DNA of 64,000 bases. It comes from Maea johnstoni. Lineage: Eukaryota; Annelida; Polychaeta; Spionida; Magelonidae. The DNA lies in contig OZ012687.1 in the NCBI GenBank assembly GCA_963942565.1, positions 5,785,428 to 5,849,427 on the forward strand, given 5' to 3'. The notes beneath the pieces are model-generated. The model ran no database searches and was not told the origin of the DNA. It saw only the letters and a program-made list of their open reading frames with translations. Position 1 is the first letter of the stretch; the number at the start of each line of letters is the position of its first letter. Shown piece after piece: positions 15,807 through 36,980 of the stretch. Made by a program: the position numbers and the translations under genes.

Positions 15807-18119
15807 TATGGTATTCACTATCCCCGCCCTGTGCACAGGCTTATCAGCCTTGCTCTACTAGTTATTGATGTTACCACCCCATGGGGCAGCATTTTGGTGT
15901 ATTCAACTGACTGGTGCATCATGCACTTAACCTAACAGAAATGGAAAAACAGGTTTGGTTTATTTCTGAACTAGGTTGGATAATTGAATATTGGTCTAAA
16001 TCACCAATTTCAGAAAGGCTGTCTGTCTGAATCGCAGTTTGCTATAAGGGCCATTGACATTATTTTGGGCCCTGCCTAAAAACGATATTCTATCTTTGAA
16101 TTATAACACAAATGTCGATCACCGGATACACACCAAGCTGGTCTTGCACAACTGCCCAGGCATGACTCCTAGCCCAGGTGTTGACCAGAACCACTCAAGA
16201 GGTGTGCTCGGTGCATGTGCATGAGCAACCTCCTCTATAATCTAAACAAATATGAGAGCCCTCATGAGAGTCTGTCTCCTAGACTAGTGACATCACACTG
16301 AGGCAAGATTAAAATTGTCAAGGGCTTTACTATTGGCCGTATGGTAATTGGTCTGTTTGCTTCATCTAAGGTTATGATAAAGATATACAACAATGTACCC
16401 AGTGATACATGAAATAAAAAATTGCATCCTCCTGTCACGCTAGCTGTTTGTATATTTACTAGCTGATTTACGGCTTAAACACCTGTCTCAGTCAGGCGAC
16501 CATTGTTTTGATTGAATAATGTTGTCCCAAAACATATCGTCAATCCTAAGGTCAATGTTTACCATAAAAACATTTGAATCTCATTACTAAAATGATTTTA
16601 CTATGCAGGGCCCTTATGCAGACGGCCTTTCTGGAATCCTCCATTTTGATCAGACACTGGATGATTAAATAACTGAGGTTATTGAGCAAATGAAATTACA
16701 AACATTTTGAGCTTGGACACCCCTGGTCAGATAAATTCTCAGAAATTTAGGTCATTTTTTTTCTAAATTACTATTTTTGTTGGTTGATGGTGGCCTATGT
16801 TTGCAGAAAATAGCAATCAAAACAGACACTGTGGCCCAGATTCTTCCATGATGTCAATTACAGTGACTAACCGAGATCAGAGAGTAGCAATTGCTCTCAG
16901 CATGGGCAGGTTGAAAGCATTCATTATCATGAGATGCCATGTAATAAAATGAAATTAAGCCACCATTAAAATCACATCATATATGAACATGTGGCTTATT
17001 AAATACAAATTTGCATGCCTGTGGAAGTCTCTTTTCTTACAATGCTTTTTTACGATACAAGTTTATTGTCACTTGATTTGGCCCTTATTTGGTAAAATGG
17101 CCGCCAGGGGTGGACTGAGGGTGGCCACGATTTCCCACTAATTATTTTGTATGATAATTATAGTGGCCCATATTCCTAGGGTGGCCAACATTTTCCGAGA
17201 ATTGAAGGTAAAAAGATTTTTATTGACCATTTAATTTTTATTTTGACAGATAAACCAATCACAGACTGTTCTTAGTTGTGCTGAATGTAGAATGTGCCTC
17301 TGAAGTCATTCTGAAAAAGCCATTGTAAATGACATCCTCAATCATTTATTTAAATTTCAGCATGATACAACTGAAATGTAACATATTTGCTCATGGCATT
17401 ATACTGAAATAACGATGATCATCACTGTGACCTGAGATACTCTGTGATATCCTGAATCAGAGTGGATGTCACATGTTGCAAGGGAGGACACTCAGGACAG
17501 TACTTCAGTTTATCTTGTATTGGATCACTTGAGAAACATAATACCAGACTAGTGAAATAAAAGTGTTCTAGTTTGAGGACCCTACACAATTTATATACAA
17601 TTTATACAGCCTAAAATAGCTAGAGATCAGAAATCATGGAAGTGTTTCAATCTTTGCTAGTCTTTTCCTGCAGGGTGTTGAATGAAACACAAATGCCAGG
17701 GTCATTGTAATAAATTTGGAATTTTGTGTAGTGTTACTTTTTGCTATATTTTGGCTAGGTCATGACTAGCCAGTTGTAAATGGGGGTGGAAACAATAGTA
17801 CCTGGTAGAAAACCAATGCCTAACCCCAAGTCACTGATAGTTTTTTCACATGCCCCAGTCAGGAATGGAACCCAGGAAGTGGTGAGAGGCATGGAGCAGT
17901 CAGTGGCAAAGCCTTAGAGCACACTGCCAAGGAGATTGAGTTTCATTGCTTCAGTAAATTCAAAGATGACAGAATTTGGCGAGTACCCACAGTAGAAGGA
18001 CAGCCAATAGATATGATACAGAATAAAATTTACTTTCTCCCCTTTCTATGCTTTTAAGGCTGAAATCACTTGTGTGTTGATGATTTTGTCAAATGCTGTC
18101 AAATTTTGTCTCATCATAA
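15807..18119. other. Non-coding region upstream of KLHL12
   Basis: No recognisable ORF was found. About 16735-17212 is a diverged short relative of the CCGTAAATTCT family ('ggttgatggtggcc', 'agaaaatagc', 'gacactgtggcc', 'taattatagtggcc'). About 17750-17950 resembles the sequence near 28080-28190 ('gccagttgtaaatgg', 'ggaatggaaccc'), probably an old dispersed repeat. It would lie in KLHL12 intron 1 if the candidate first exon is right. Confidence 0.5.
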
Positions 18120-18362
18120 GGGCCTACCCTGATAGCCGAATGATTTAAGGTGCTGCCACTGATTGCTAACTGTCTCTCACCTCTGCCTGGGTTTGAATCC
18201 CAGCAGGCGCATGTGAGACAGTTGCCAGTGGCTTGGGATGAAGCAGTGGTTTTAGCTGGGTACTCCAGTTTCCTCCTCCTTACAACTGGCTTGTCACAAA
18301 TTAGCCTAAATATGCCTGAAAAAGTGATGATAATCGAAGTTCCCAAATTCATCCCACTATAG
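18120..18362 (+). mobile_element. tRNA-derived SINE
   Basis: TAGCCGAATGATTTAAGG at 18133 resembles an A box and GGTTTGAATCC at 18190-18200 is a near-consensus B box. The spacing and pairing 'cctggg...cccagcagg' look like a tRNA T arm. The head is followed by 'tactccagtttcctcctcc', a body found in many marine invertebrate SINEs. It ends about 110 bases before the first KLHL12 coding exon. The tRNA fold is degenerate, so this is not a working tRNA gene. Confidence 0.7.
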
Positions 18363-18485
18363 AAACTTAAGAAGTTCTGGCAAAAGTCACACTTTTCTTT
18401 TTTTTGCATGGGAAAAAAGATTACCCAGTATTGAAAAGTACTATTTTTGTGTCTGTTTTGTCTTTTCCAGTGCCGATTGAGAAAA

Positions 18486-26784
<8,299 letters not shown>

Positions 26785-27792
26785 GACTGCATTCTATAAT
26801 GGATAGTGGATAGTAGGCGAGGGGATTCATTTTTCAAAAATGAGATTACTACTGAAAATCTGTTGATATTTATCACTTAGAATTAAGCTCCTGATAAAAA
26901 GAGTAGAATGAGATTCTTAAATTTGTCAAATTCTCAAATGTTTCTTATATTTGTTCTACCCTCTTTTCCCAAGCAAACTCGACTCGACTCATCACTCAAT
27001 ATCTAGCTCCTGATACAAAGTGAGAGAGTGTGCTTCTCAAATTGTTCCTATTTGTCCTGGCACTCTGTCTTGTCCTCCAGTAATGGTATCTATGTGATAA
27101 CAGTGTACTGTTTTTTACTTAACCCATCACATGTGATCACGATCAGTAAAATAAGATTTGGCATGTTCTGGTAACTGCTTCATCGCCAAATTTTGGATGT
27201 GACAAATTAACCTGGTCCACAATATTCAAAAATAGTTGCTACCATTTCTTAAGCCATTTTTCACTTATCTTGATTGTCCATATCCACGTGGACATCTGGA
27301 CGTATCTGCAAGAGATCTCAAAAAAAGTCTTTTTAGATTTTACAGGGATTATTTCTTATGGGAATTACATGAATTGATGACATTTTGGTCAGCTTCAATT
27401 AATTTTTAATGTCGTTTGGGGACATTTTGGATCAAAATCCCTATGCTGGTCCAGACTAGCTTGTCTGCAAGATATCTTAAAAACTGCTGTATGAAAGCCT
27501 TTTACATTTTCAGGGATCCTTTCTTATGGTATTCCCCCATGTCAGATTTAGACTTTGATAAACTTTGATATATTTTAAGGTTCATTTGAAAGTATTTTGA
27601 GATCAAAATTCTTTTGCTGGAGTACCTTATATTGAAACATTACTCCAACAAAATATACTTTTAGATGAATCAATTTATTTGCAACATTTAGATCATTTTA
27701 GGTGAATTGACTTTTTTGCAACAATTGTGTCCTTTTAGATGCATCAACTTTTTTGCAACAAAGCATTCACTGTAGTATGATATATATTATAT

Positions 27793-27907
<115 letters not shown>

Positions 27908-28483
27908 TATATATTCAGGGTGCTCTTGGGGTATAACACAATTTAAAGGGTAGGCAAAGTGGGTCTCATCTTAGATAGCAGTCCTGGGAGTCCTCATGGA
28001 TCTTACTTCAGACTAATACCAGGGCATGCTCAGTACAATGTGTTCCATTGGTTTATCATAACTTTTTTCTGCCAGATTGTGGCTTAGTTGTGACTTGCTA
28101 GTGGCATGTGTCCTGACTGTGATTGGAACCTGGACAGTGGCGAGAGACAGTGAGCAGTGAATGGCAATGCCATAGAACACTTGGCCATCAGATTATGCCC
28201 CATTTTAATTGGAAGGTAATTGATTGCCAGATGATGATGATCTTGCGATTCCTTCTATTTTCCTTGGACGGCCAGCTGTAAGATGGGGAGGGGATGGTGA
28301 TAGAGAAATTCTTTTTGCTGGCAACTTGTAATCTTAAGATGGGGAGAGAATGATATCGAGAAATTTCCTTTCACTTGGATCTTGAGATCTCTTCCATGGT
28401 GATTGGAAGATCACCTGTAAGATGGGGATAGGATGATAATAGAGAAATCCCTTTTTCTTGAATCTTGTGATCCTTTCCACTTT

Positions 28484-29396
28484 TAATTCTGTGTGTATAA
28501 GACTAATGTTTTTACATAGGACGCACCGCCTCAAACTGAGGCACTAGAAATCTAGGGTATTTTACATTGAGTCCTCAGGCCTCACGGTGATCCTAAATTG
28601 ATGACCCGGGGCGCCATCTACTAATAGATGATGTAACTATGTTAGGCCGACTTTCTCACTATTCGCCCCGCTCCTATTCTCACTATTCCACCCCACAAAA
28701 AGCTTAAACCTGACAGTATGCACAACCATCGGGGCGTTCCATGAAGCTGAAAAGGGGGTTTGCACTATACACAAAGCTAAAATCTATACATCATCTTAAA
28801 CGTCTGAACTAGGGATGCATCTTATGTACGGGTGCGTCTTATACGGTTGAGTTTAGATCCCAGTCAGATTTGAGCGTTCCAGGCATGCTTTGCAGTCTAA
28901 TGACGTCACTGTAAATATGGGTGCTCATCATGTCCTCGATGTAGTTCTACCTAGTCCTTTCAGATAAATTTCGCGATTAATTGGCTATCGTTCACAAACT
29001 TAAATATTATCTTTGGCAGCGGTATATACACATATATTGTTCACAGAAGTTTGGAAAATATTCCTTTCATTTTTATTGAGATCTTTCACCACAAATGTGC
29101 TCGACAATGCACGTCGTAGCAGTCGCGGTAGACCAAGCTGGTGTGCCGCAGATGCGAAAACTATGTTTTTCAAAAATTGGATTGAAAAGACTTCATTTCA
29201 AAATTAATATTATGGCCAAACATATAAAGAAAATTTGTTTGTTTGTCAATATTGTCTTTTATGTGCCATTATGAAACTAAGTGTAGCTTTATATGAGCTT
29301 TGACCTTCCCGCGGCGATCTAATACCGCAAAGCATGCCGGGAATGCTCAAATCTGACTGGGATCTAAACTCAACCGTCTTATACATGCAAAATTAC
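28484..29396. mobile_element. MITE of the GTGTATAAGAC family carrying a nested insertion (block A)
   Basis: The left part (28484-28844, 'ctgtgtgtataagac', 'agaaatctaggg', 'gacccggggcgccatctact') and the right end (GTCTTATACATGCAAAATTA) match 23868-24473. The two parts are separated by the MULE-like element 28845-29375, inserted inside the right terminal repeat. Confidence 0.7.
28845..29375. mobile_element. Mutator-like (MULE-type) MITE with long ends and 9-bp target duplication (block A)
   Basis: Starts GGTTGAGTTTAGATCCCAGT and ends with its inverted copy; pairing continues for about 49 bases, to GGCATGCTTTGC, with very few mismatches. It is flanked by GTCTTATAC at 28836-28844 and 29376-29384. 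A 9-bp duplication with long inverted ends is the MULE pattern. The interior holds a short frame with KNWIEKTSFQN that I do not recognise; it is probably not coding. Confidence 0.85.
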
Positions 29397-30553
29397 TGTA
29401 ATTTGAGGGCCAGCTTTAAGATGTCAAGAATGGGGGTATGGTGATAAAGAAATTTCCTTTTGGAAAAGGTTTTATAGTTAAGACTCCAGAAATATAGGTA
29501 ATTTCTGGAGATGATTACATTGTGTCAAAACAAAATTCCTAACATGCATTTTTGTCTCTCCCTACAATGTTTTGTTGCCAGATAACAATGATGTACAATT
29601 TGGAATGATTTTATTCCTCAAAATTTCTGATTTAATTTTCCATAATATTTTTACCCTATCTTATTCACTATTTGCCAAATTATAATTGAAGCATAAGAAG
29701 CATTTATAAAACTTCTTGTCTAAAATTGGATGTTATTTGGATGAATATGTGCCATATATGATGAATATTCTCTTCCATGTATTTATTTCTTATCCTTTCT
29801 TCTAGATAGGATAGATTAAGTGTCAATCTAAGTGTTATTAAGAATTACTAAGTAACACTGGGTAAATTTTGCAGTATCATGTTATAATTTTAATGTGACA
29901 AATACAAAAATGAAAAGGTATTGTGAAAAGTCAGTTCAAGTATATGGAAAATGTGTTGCCATGTGGTTATATGTATATGCAATGAGTTATATATTGTTCC
30001 TGTTTGTATATACTCCAGACAATTGTTGTATTAAGGTGTAATCCTTATGAATTTTTTGATTAATGTGGTCATGAAAAATATTTTGCCTACATTTGTAAGA
30101 TTTGTAAATAAATATTGCTTAACTCTGGTAAAGTATTTAATAGTTCTTCTGTGACCTTAGTCCCCTCTACAGCTTAACTGTTCCAAGGCTACTTTCATTC
30201 AAAGAACACGGACACCAATGCCCCCCCCCCCCCTCAATGAGAACACATGCGCCAGGGGTTCAATCATTTTTCTGGGAGTTTTGCATCATTTTGTATTGGA
30301 CAAATTAGCAACCAAGCAATTTTGAAGGGATGATTTAGAGATCGCTAAATTTACTTGAAAAGTTTATCTATATTTACAAATCCATTTCGTTATCATTATA
30401 CCAATTATAATGTAGATGGGACCAGTCTTGTTTAGATGTCAGGTTATAATTTTCAACTCGAGAGGTTTAAGGCATATTTTATCATCTTTCCAGGAAGAGA
30501 CCTCTTTGCAGTACATCAATATGGTCATTGCTATCATTTCATTGAAGACATAG

Positions 30554-30559
30554 TTTATT
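30554..30559 (-). terminator. Candidate polyadenylation signal of the minus-strand PAN gene (copy A)
   Basis: TTTATT on the + strand is AATAAA on the minus strand. It lies downstream of the duplicate terminal exon, and the same word stands at 43347-43352 in copy B, about 480 bases after that stop codon. Confidence 0.45.
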
Positions 30560-30811
30560 GTGTATATACCTTTTTGATACCAATGTCTCTTAATCTTGTA
30601 TCTTGATAATCTGAGATTTCCATAAACGCTCAATGCTGCTGCTGCAATCTAAACATGACTGATTGGGAATCAATTCCTTGTGTGTATCTAGTCTATCCAC
30701 CCCAAATGTGAACATAGCAATTACATCCCAATAGCTAGGTAAGGCTGTCCACATTTTTGAGAAGTGCTCAATGACTGATTGATTGAGAAGCAATCAACCT
30801 CTTGGCCCAAC

Positions 30812-31098
30812 CTTAGAAGACCAACACATGGAATGGAAACCAGCCGGTCAACCTGAACATGCTAGCCTCAACCAGTGTCAATTAATAGTCGCTAATAGGT
30901 GCTCTGGGCACCCCCAGCAGGTGGTGGAGATAAGGTTTCTCTGTAATGTAATCGATGCGGGAGCCCTGATTGGTCCTTGTTCCCACGTGACCTCGTGCTG
31001 CTGCCTTATCTGCTAGTCCTGGCATGAGGCTAGCATGTAACTATAGGGCATATAGTAATTGGTCTCTCGTTACATATCCATTCTTTTCTTAATCCAAG
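30812..31098. mobile_element. 287-bp non-autonomous element with 7-bp target duplication, copy 1
   Basis: Starts CTTAGAAGACCAACACATGG and ends TTCTTTTCTTAATCCAAG. The flanks are GCCCAAC at 30805-30811 and 31099-31105. The second copy (62190-62477) has its own duplication GTATTGC, which fixes the borders. Block B has the empty site (ttggcccaactcag at about 43820). The ends share only CTTRGA in inverted orientation. No A/B box and no poly-A tail are seen, so the class is uncertain. Confidence 0.85.
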
Positions 31099-31110
31099 GC
31101 CCAACTCAGT

Positions 31111-32856
31111 TCAACCCTCTGTAACAGATCTTCCTAATAAAAGACTGTAATATTTGCATCCACTGGAAACAATGAATGGCGCACTAGTATCTGACATGAT
31201 AATGTCACATAAAACCGTGTGGGAACCAGCTGGTTTTACCCCGAACACAGCACATCCTATTGTGAAAATGCAGCGCTTGGCACATGCCAAATGCGATGGG
31301 GCCAACTCTGACTGCACAGCGTGATGGTTTGACTGAAGACTAGTGCTATCTGCGATCTCTTTGAAGGTGTACATCTTCATTCGTGAGGTTTTGAACCAAG
31401 CTTGCACACGGACCTCGGCTGTAGTTGATCTTTGAGTGAACGCGCCAAAGGCCCAATTTCCTGTGTTGATGATAGCTGCAGTGTTGTTTTTGTTGTTGTT
31501 GTTGTCAGGCGCTGCAGACCATAGTCGAATGGCATTTTCATTGTATGCGAAAAGGAGACCACCTATGTTGTCTGCAAACGTCGCATATCCATCTGATACG
31601 GCAGTGCCAATGCCATTGAAGCTAAAGCCTGGAAACAAAAAGATTAAAGGAAACTACAAGAGATGAAATAGATGGTGATTTAGCCTCCTTAAAGTAAAAT
31701 ATTTGTTTTTTCATTTTCAAGAAAGCCATTCCTCTTCTAGAATTACACACGAAACCTTTTATTTCATTGCGGACATATAGCTTTTTGGGCATTACTGGTA
31801 ATTACCAAAGTTTTACCTGTATTACCTTGTCTTTGTTATGTTTATTCGCAAACCTTAGCCGCTCTGTGTCAAATTTTCAAACTTGGAATAAGGTAGCTTT
31901 TGAGGTATTTCTTCCACTCAGTTTTACTTTTATACTGCTTGTATGTGTCCATTCAGCCTATGCAAAGTATCCATTGCCTGAAAGATCTCACATCGCGCAT
32001 AAAAAGTGTACCCTACCAGCAACTGGATAAGATGTAAGTGTTAAAAGTGATAAAAATATACAAGGTGATTTCAAACGAAGCTTCAATCCACAGACAAAGA
32101 GCAAGGACCATCACATTTCCAAGATTAATACGAAGGTAAGTGTATCGCATTTTTATGATCTTTGCTCCATTCCGTTTTTATAACCATATTATTAAGACTT
32201 CTTTGGAAACAAGAAAAAGTGCTTTTTTCGATTTCAAGATTGCATAATTTTGAAACAAAGAAATAAATGCGATGTCCTTCTCTCTGGAATAATTTTAGCT
32301 ATATGAATATCAGATTTCAAACAAATCTGTTAACATTTTATCGCCAAAATGCATCTGTGAGGTGACCACATTTTGGTAAAATTCAACAAAGAAAAACGTA
32401 CCAAAAACCGTCATCTGCTTGTATGCAGGCCTATGAGAGGATCTATGACATTGCTCTCTTTAGTGATGACCGACACAGGCACAGTTTGTCTGATTAAGTG
32501 GAAAGGGGTGTGTGCTTTAACATATGTAAAAATATTAAAGTGGGCCTACATTCACACATCAATTCCATAAGCCACTTTTATCCAGTCAAACTACTCAAAG
32601 AGTAAACAGTATTCTAGGCCATTCGAATCGTTTGATTTTTAAAGGAAGGAATTATTTACCTTCATTAACTCCATCTATTGCTTTCACTCGTACTGTGACC
32701 TGTAAAGGCATATCTAGTCCTCCATGCTGAAGCTGTTTGTAAGTAAAGTGACTCTGATTCCACCTGAACCATCCTGAATCAAACTTCTCAGCTGGTTCCC
32801 CAAAATCAGACCATATCAATATTTTCATTGTTGCTCTCCTCGTTGTAAACTTGTTC
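31111..32856 (-). pseudogene. Duplicate of the last two exons of the PAN-domain gene (block A)
   Basis: Exons at 32660-32856 (197 bp) and 31111-31628 (518 bp) equal in length and splice phase the exons at 45387-45583 and 43835-44352. The reading frame is open to the same TGA, with only a few residue changes (for example GFSFNG for GFCFNG and one Lys within the Asn run). No upstream exons of the gene are found between 32856 and 39747. It is therefore either a 5'-truncated duplicate or the second allele of the real gene misplaced by assembly. The lack of damage favours an allele. Confidence 0.8.
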
Positions 32857-32919
32857 CTGAAAAATGCATAACATACTACAGTGAACACACACACACACAC
32901 ACACACACACAAATATATA

Positions 32920-33047
<128 letters not shown>

Positions 33048-33919
33048 CCTGTCCTAAAGTGAGCCCTTATGTGGATATCCTGCCCATGGAGTTGACAGAA
33101 AGAGCCAGTTTTTTCAGTTGAGGGAGGACTCGTGGCTTTAGGCATCCTCGTAATGAAGGATAGAGAGGTATCTATCTCATGTTGGGACCTGGGAGTAGTG
33201 GAGTACAGGAACAAGCGGGCAATGGACAAGGGAAAGTTTTATTTGCATCAGTTTTCAGACTGCTAGACTTTTGGAAGTCGGAGCAACAACACTCTTAGTT
33301 AGATAAAGCCCGAACTAGGTGATAATAGAAGATAGGATACAAATGTGTTCGGTCTTAGGCATTGACCATTAGATATCCGGGGGGGGGGGGGGGGGGGGTG
33401 TATAGAATTGAAAAATAATTATGCCCTGAAATTCTTTGAAAAAAATGATTGACCCCTGCATATCAGTGAAAGTAATTGGGCTGCTGTAGTTTACATGTTA
33501 GTAATATTGGGGAAAGAACAAGGATGTGGTCATAGATTTAATTTCTACAAGAAGGAATGCTATTCTTTATCCACACATTACAAACCATTGACAGATCATT
33601 GGAAAGGAATTGCTCTTGTAGTGTGGCCAGTCTTTAGTGTTTTAGGGAACCTTTTCTCCTGAAAGCAATGCAAGAGGGTGCTAGAAAAAAAATCGAACAT
33701 CTCCTAAAAACATAATATCAACATATATATTTGGCACGTTTCATCTATAACCTACATCATTTAAGCTACCTTTGATATCCAGAAAATGTGACAAGCCACT
33801 GGCAAAAACAGTAACCTACAACTTTAGTATTTGTAAATACATGTACAGCAACATGCAGACAAAAAGGCTATCATATGAGGTCATAGTACACATGTAATGT
33901 AAAGAAAGACTAGGGTACT

Positions 33920-34322
33920 CAGATAAGGCTGAGAATGCATCTCAGAGCATCTAGAACCCTTTTGCTTCTGGGGCCCAGACCCCTGGCTGAAATGACAGTG
34001 CGCCAGACGGCCCTGCACACCAAAAAAGGGTAAAAAAGGTAAATTGTTTTCTCAAAACAGAAATACTTTTCATCTGGAATCACTCATTTGGGGTTCAGAT
34101 AAGGCTGAGAATGCATCTCAGAGCATCAAGAACCCTCTGGCTTCTGGGGGCCACATCCCTGGCCACAATGACAGTGTACCTTGGGCAGACGGCCCTGCAC
34201 ACCAAAAAAAGAAAAAGGTAACAAAAGGTAAATTGTTTTCTCAAAACAGAAATACTTTTCATCTGTAATCACTCATTTGTGTCTCAGTTAAGGCTGAGGA
34301 TGCATCTCAGAGCATCTAGAAC
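33920..34322. repeat. Tandem repeat of about 180 bp, 2.2 units, block A only
   Basis: CAGATAAGGCTGAGAATGCA begins units at 33920 and 34096, and a partial third unit begins at 34285 (periods 176 and 189). It lies in the segment 33721-34323 that is absent from block B, where 'atatcaatggcatac' runs straight through. Confidence 0.85.
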
Positions 34323-34329
34323 AATGGCA

Positions 34330-34450
34330 TACAGACTTGGAATGAAGGAATGAATGATTGCTTAAATTGGCACACAAAGGCCATTTAGTGCCATGAAATC
34401 TGTGTAAAATAATGGTCCTTTGTTATTGTTGAAAACAACAACAATATTAT
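34330..34450 (-). mobile_element. 3' end of a SINE with ATTC tail, block A
   Basis: In minus orientation it reads 'caaaggacca', 'tttcatggcactaaatgg', 'cctttgtgtg' and then an ATTC tail. This is the same 3' end as the complete copy at 63178-63485. The counterpart in block B is at about 46455-46570. The 5' part is missing. Confidence 0.6.
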
Positions 34451-34779
34451 CATCAATAAAAGATTAAAGGCAAGTCCATTTCTTGTCCTTTTTCATACTT
34501 CCCTGCAGTGATGAAAAAAAATCGAGCCCTCCAAATCTGTGAAAAAAAAGATTGAGCCCCTAGATGATGAAAAAAAATTGAGCTCTGAATCTCAAAGAAC
34601 AACACTAATTGCGCTCTAACTTCTATACACGCCCCTCCCCCCCCCCCCCTGGATATCTAATGCTCTTTGCCTTAAAGGATAAATCTATTGACCTAATTTG
34701 CTCAAAGCCTCAATTCCTTGGCGCACCTCACTTTTCCACATCTTATATCTAGCGGTAGTAGACATCATGCATGAAACAA

Positions 34780-34945
34780 CGACCATTATACAAATATGAT
34801 ATCCCTGTGGGGTGTTCACCCCGAATAACTTCCCCGAGAGAGGGTTGTTGCTCGAGGGCATAGCCCGAGGGCGACAATGCTCTCGAGGGGAAGTTATTCC
34901 GGGTGGACACCCCATAGGGATGTCATACTTGTTTTATTATACCGA
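34780..34945. mobile_element. Hairpin-forming MITE-like repeat
   Basis: ATCCCTGTGGGGTGTTCACC and CCCGAATAACTTCCCC at the left mirror GGGGAAGTTATTCCGGGTG and GACACCCCATAGGGAT at the right, around a short centre rich in 'ctcgag'. The outer bases continue as TTATACAAATATGAT and 'gtcatacttgttttattata'. Related ends recur near 35265, 35345, 46835 and 47100. Confidence 0.6.
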
Positions 34946-35930
34946 ACAGAACATAAAAGGGGAAAAAAAATACAAACAAGATTTGGGATAAAAACTCGTC
35001 GTCTGCCTTGTTGAACTAGTTTCACCCATAGGTCACTCGGGCAAACTCTGTGGGTGTTCTTTGGGCTAGTGTTAACTAATCAATTAGTACATAGCCGTTG
35101 CTATAAACTAATCAATTAGTACATAGCTGTCACTATGAACTAATCAATTAGTCCATAGCTGTTGCTAAGGAGTGAGGACAACAGCCTGTCACTAAGGAGT
35201 GATGAAAACGTGACAATAAATCCATGGCCCTTGACCAACCAGAATCAAGAATCTTCACGTGAGGTATAATAAATAACATTATACAAATATGGCAAAGAGC
35301 TTTGTCACCACAATGCTCCATCGAGGTAGACCATCATGTTAGCCCCCCAACCGTGAGGGATGTCATATTTGCTTTATTATACCGAACACCCCCCCCCCCC
35401 CTCCCCGGGCTTTTCAAGTAATTTAGCGATGTTCAAAATCTAGTACACTGTTGCAGAAGAAACAGCTTGGGCTGAAACATTTCTTTCCACAGTAAGATAA
35501 TGTTTGAATTTAGGTAAGGAAGTATATAATCCACGGCTTGCTTTTGACGGTTGACTTCAAAGTTCTATGTGACCATTTTCTATCATGTACATCCGTGATC
35601 AAATCGAACTTCTACTTAAAGAAAAAATAATATTTTATAAAGACAACTAATCCGCTCACATAGCACTGATATAAACATCTGACCCAATCCTTTTCTTTCT
35701 ATCTAGGCCTACCTCTCCTCGCCGTCATTATTTTGATATCAGTGGCGTTTTTTTGGGGTTTTTTTGCATTTTGACAGCATTTCAATTTTGACTTATGAAT
35801 TTATAAAATCTACCCGCCAGGATAATTAGAATCAGAAAGAGACCACCATTTATGCACCAGTCAATTGAATCCCCGGGAGGGGGGGGGGGGGGGATGGGGC
35901 GGGGATAGTGCACCGACGTATTAGTATTCA

Positions 35931-35992
<62 letters not shown>

Positions 35993-36222
35993 CAAGTAGT
36001 AGTTTGAATTTGGATTGTTCATCACCTTTTCTGCCATATTGCAGCTTATCGTAATAGCCAGTTGTATATGGTGGTAGTAGTAGTATTCATAGTAGTAGAA
36101 GTAGTAGTAGTAGTAGTGGGTAGTAGTAGTTTGAATTTGGATTTTTTTTCTTCTGCCACATTGCGGCTAAGTCATGATTAACCAGTTGTATCTAGTGATA
36201 CTAAAAGTATTAATCGTTCGTT

Positions 36223-36286
<64 letters not shown>

Positions 36287-36586
36287 CTATAACTTTTATT
36301 ATTTCGTCACTTTTCTGCCATATTTCAACTTTCTAGTATATTAATACGGATTTTGCGGGACCGTTGGCTACCTTTTTAAAGTAGCATGTGCCGTTTGATG
36401 AGGATTTGACCCCTGCATTATCTTCCCACATTGCCGGTTTAGACAGTCGGCAGGATACGTTAGTTACGTTCCTTCTCCCGTAAGACTCGAATTTAATGGC
36501 GAAAGAATTTTGAGTGGAGTGTATGTCTTTGGAAACATCGTTGATTTACAGCACCATCTATTCAGAATTGAGTTTGACGAAATATG
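34946..36586. other. Non-coding stretch with simple repeats left of the inverted repeat
   Basis: Contains three near-repeats of 'aactaatcaattagt' at about 35074-35155, C-runs, and (TAG)n at about 35929-35999, 36065-36120 and 36222-36286. The TAG tracts sit in copies of a repeat ('tttgaatttggatt', 'ttctgccatattgc', 'agccagttgtat'). No gene was recognised. Confidence 0.6.
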
Positions 36587-36939
36587 TATGATTATAAATA
36601 TCGAAAAGCAAGTTGGCGTAATGGTTAGGCAGGTTTGCATTCTGAGTTGTAGAGCAGTCATAACCAGAGCGAATCTCGATGGGGGTGCTGGAATAGTTTT
36701 TTTTCCTTGCTTTTTTCGTATGTTTCGGATGGCACTTTATGCCGTAGATCCAGTCACCTAAATACGCGCACCTTTAACATTGAAAAAATAACTACAGACT
36801 TGAAATGATTAATCCTTTTTAGTAGCAATTTAAGTTTATTTTGTCATCGTTCTGTGATCTTCATAAATTCTTAAAGTAAAGCAGTATATTTGCGCTCTTT
36901 TGGTGGAATGTGTAAATGCAATATAATTGGTTTTGTATT

Positions 36940-36980
<41 letters not shown>

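Noticed and set aside
18133-18215. A genuine tRNA gene
   Set aside because: The cloverleaf is degenerate and the sequence continues as a SINE body.
29013-29207. A 64-codon frame inside the MULE-type MITE as a captured gene fragment
   Set aside because: Its counterpart in block B differs in frame and start, and the peptide resembles nothing I know.
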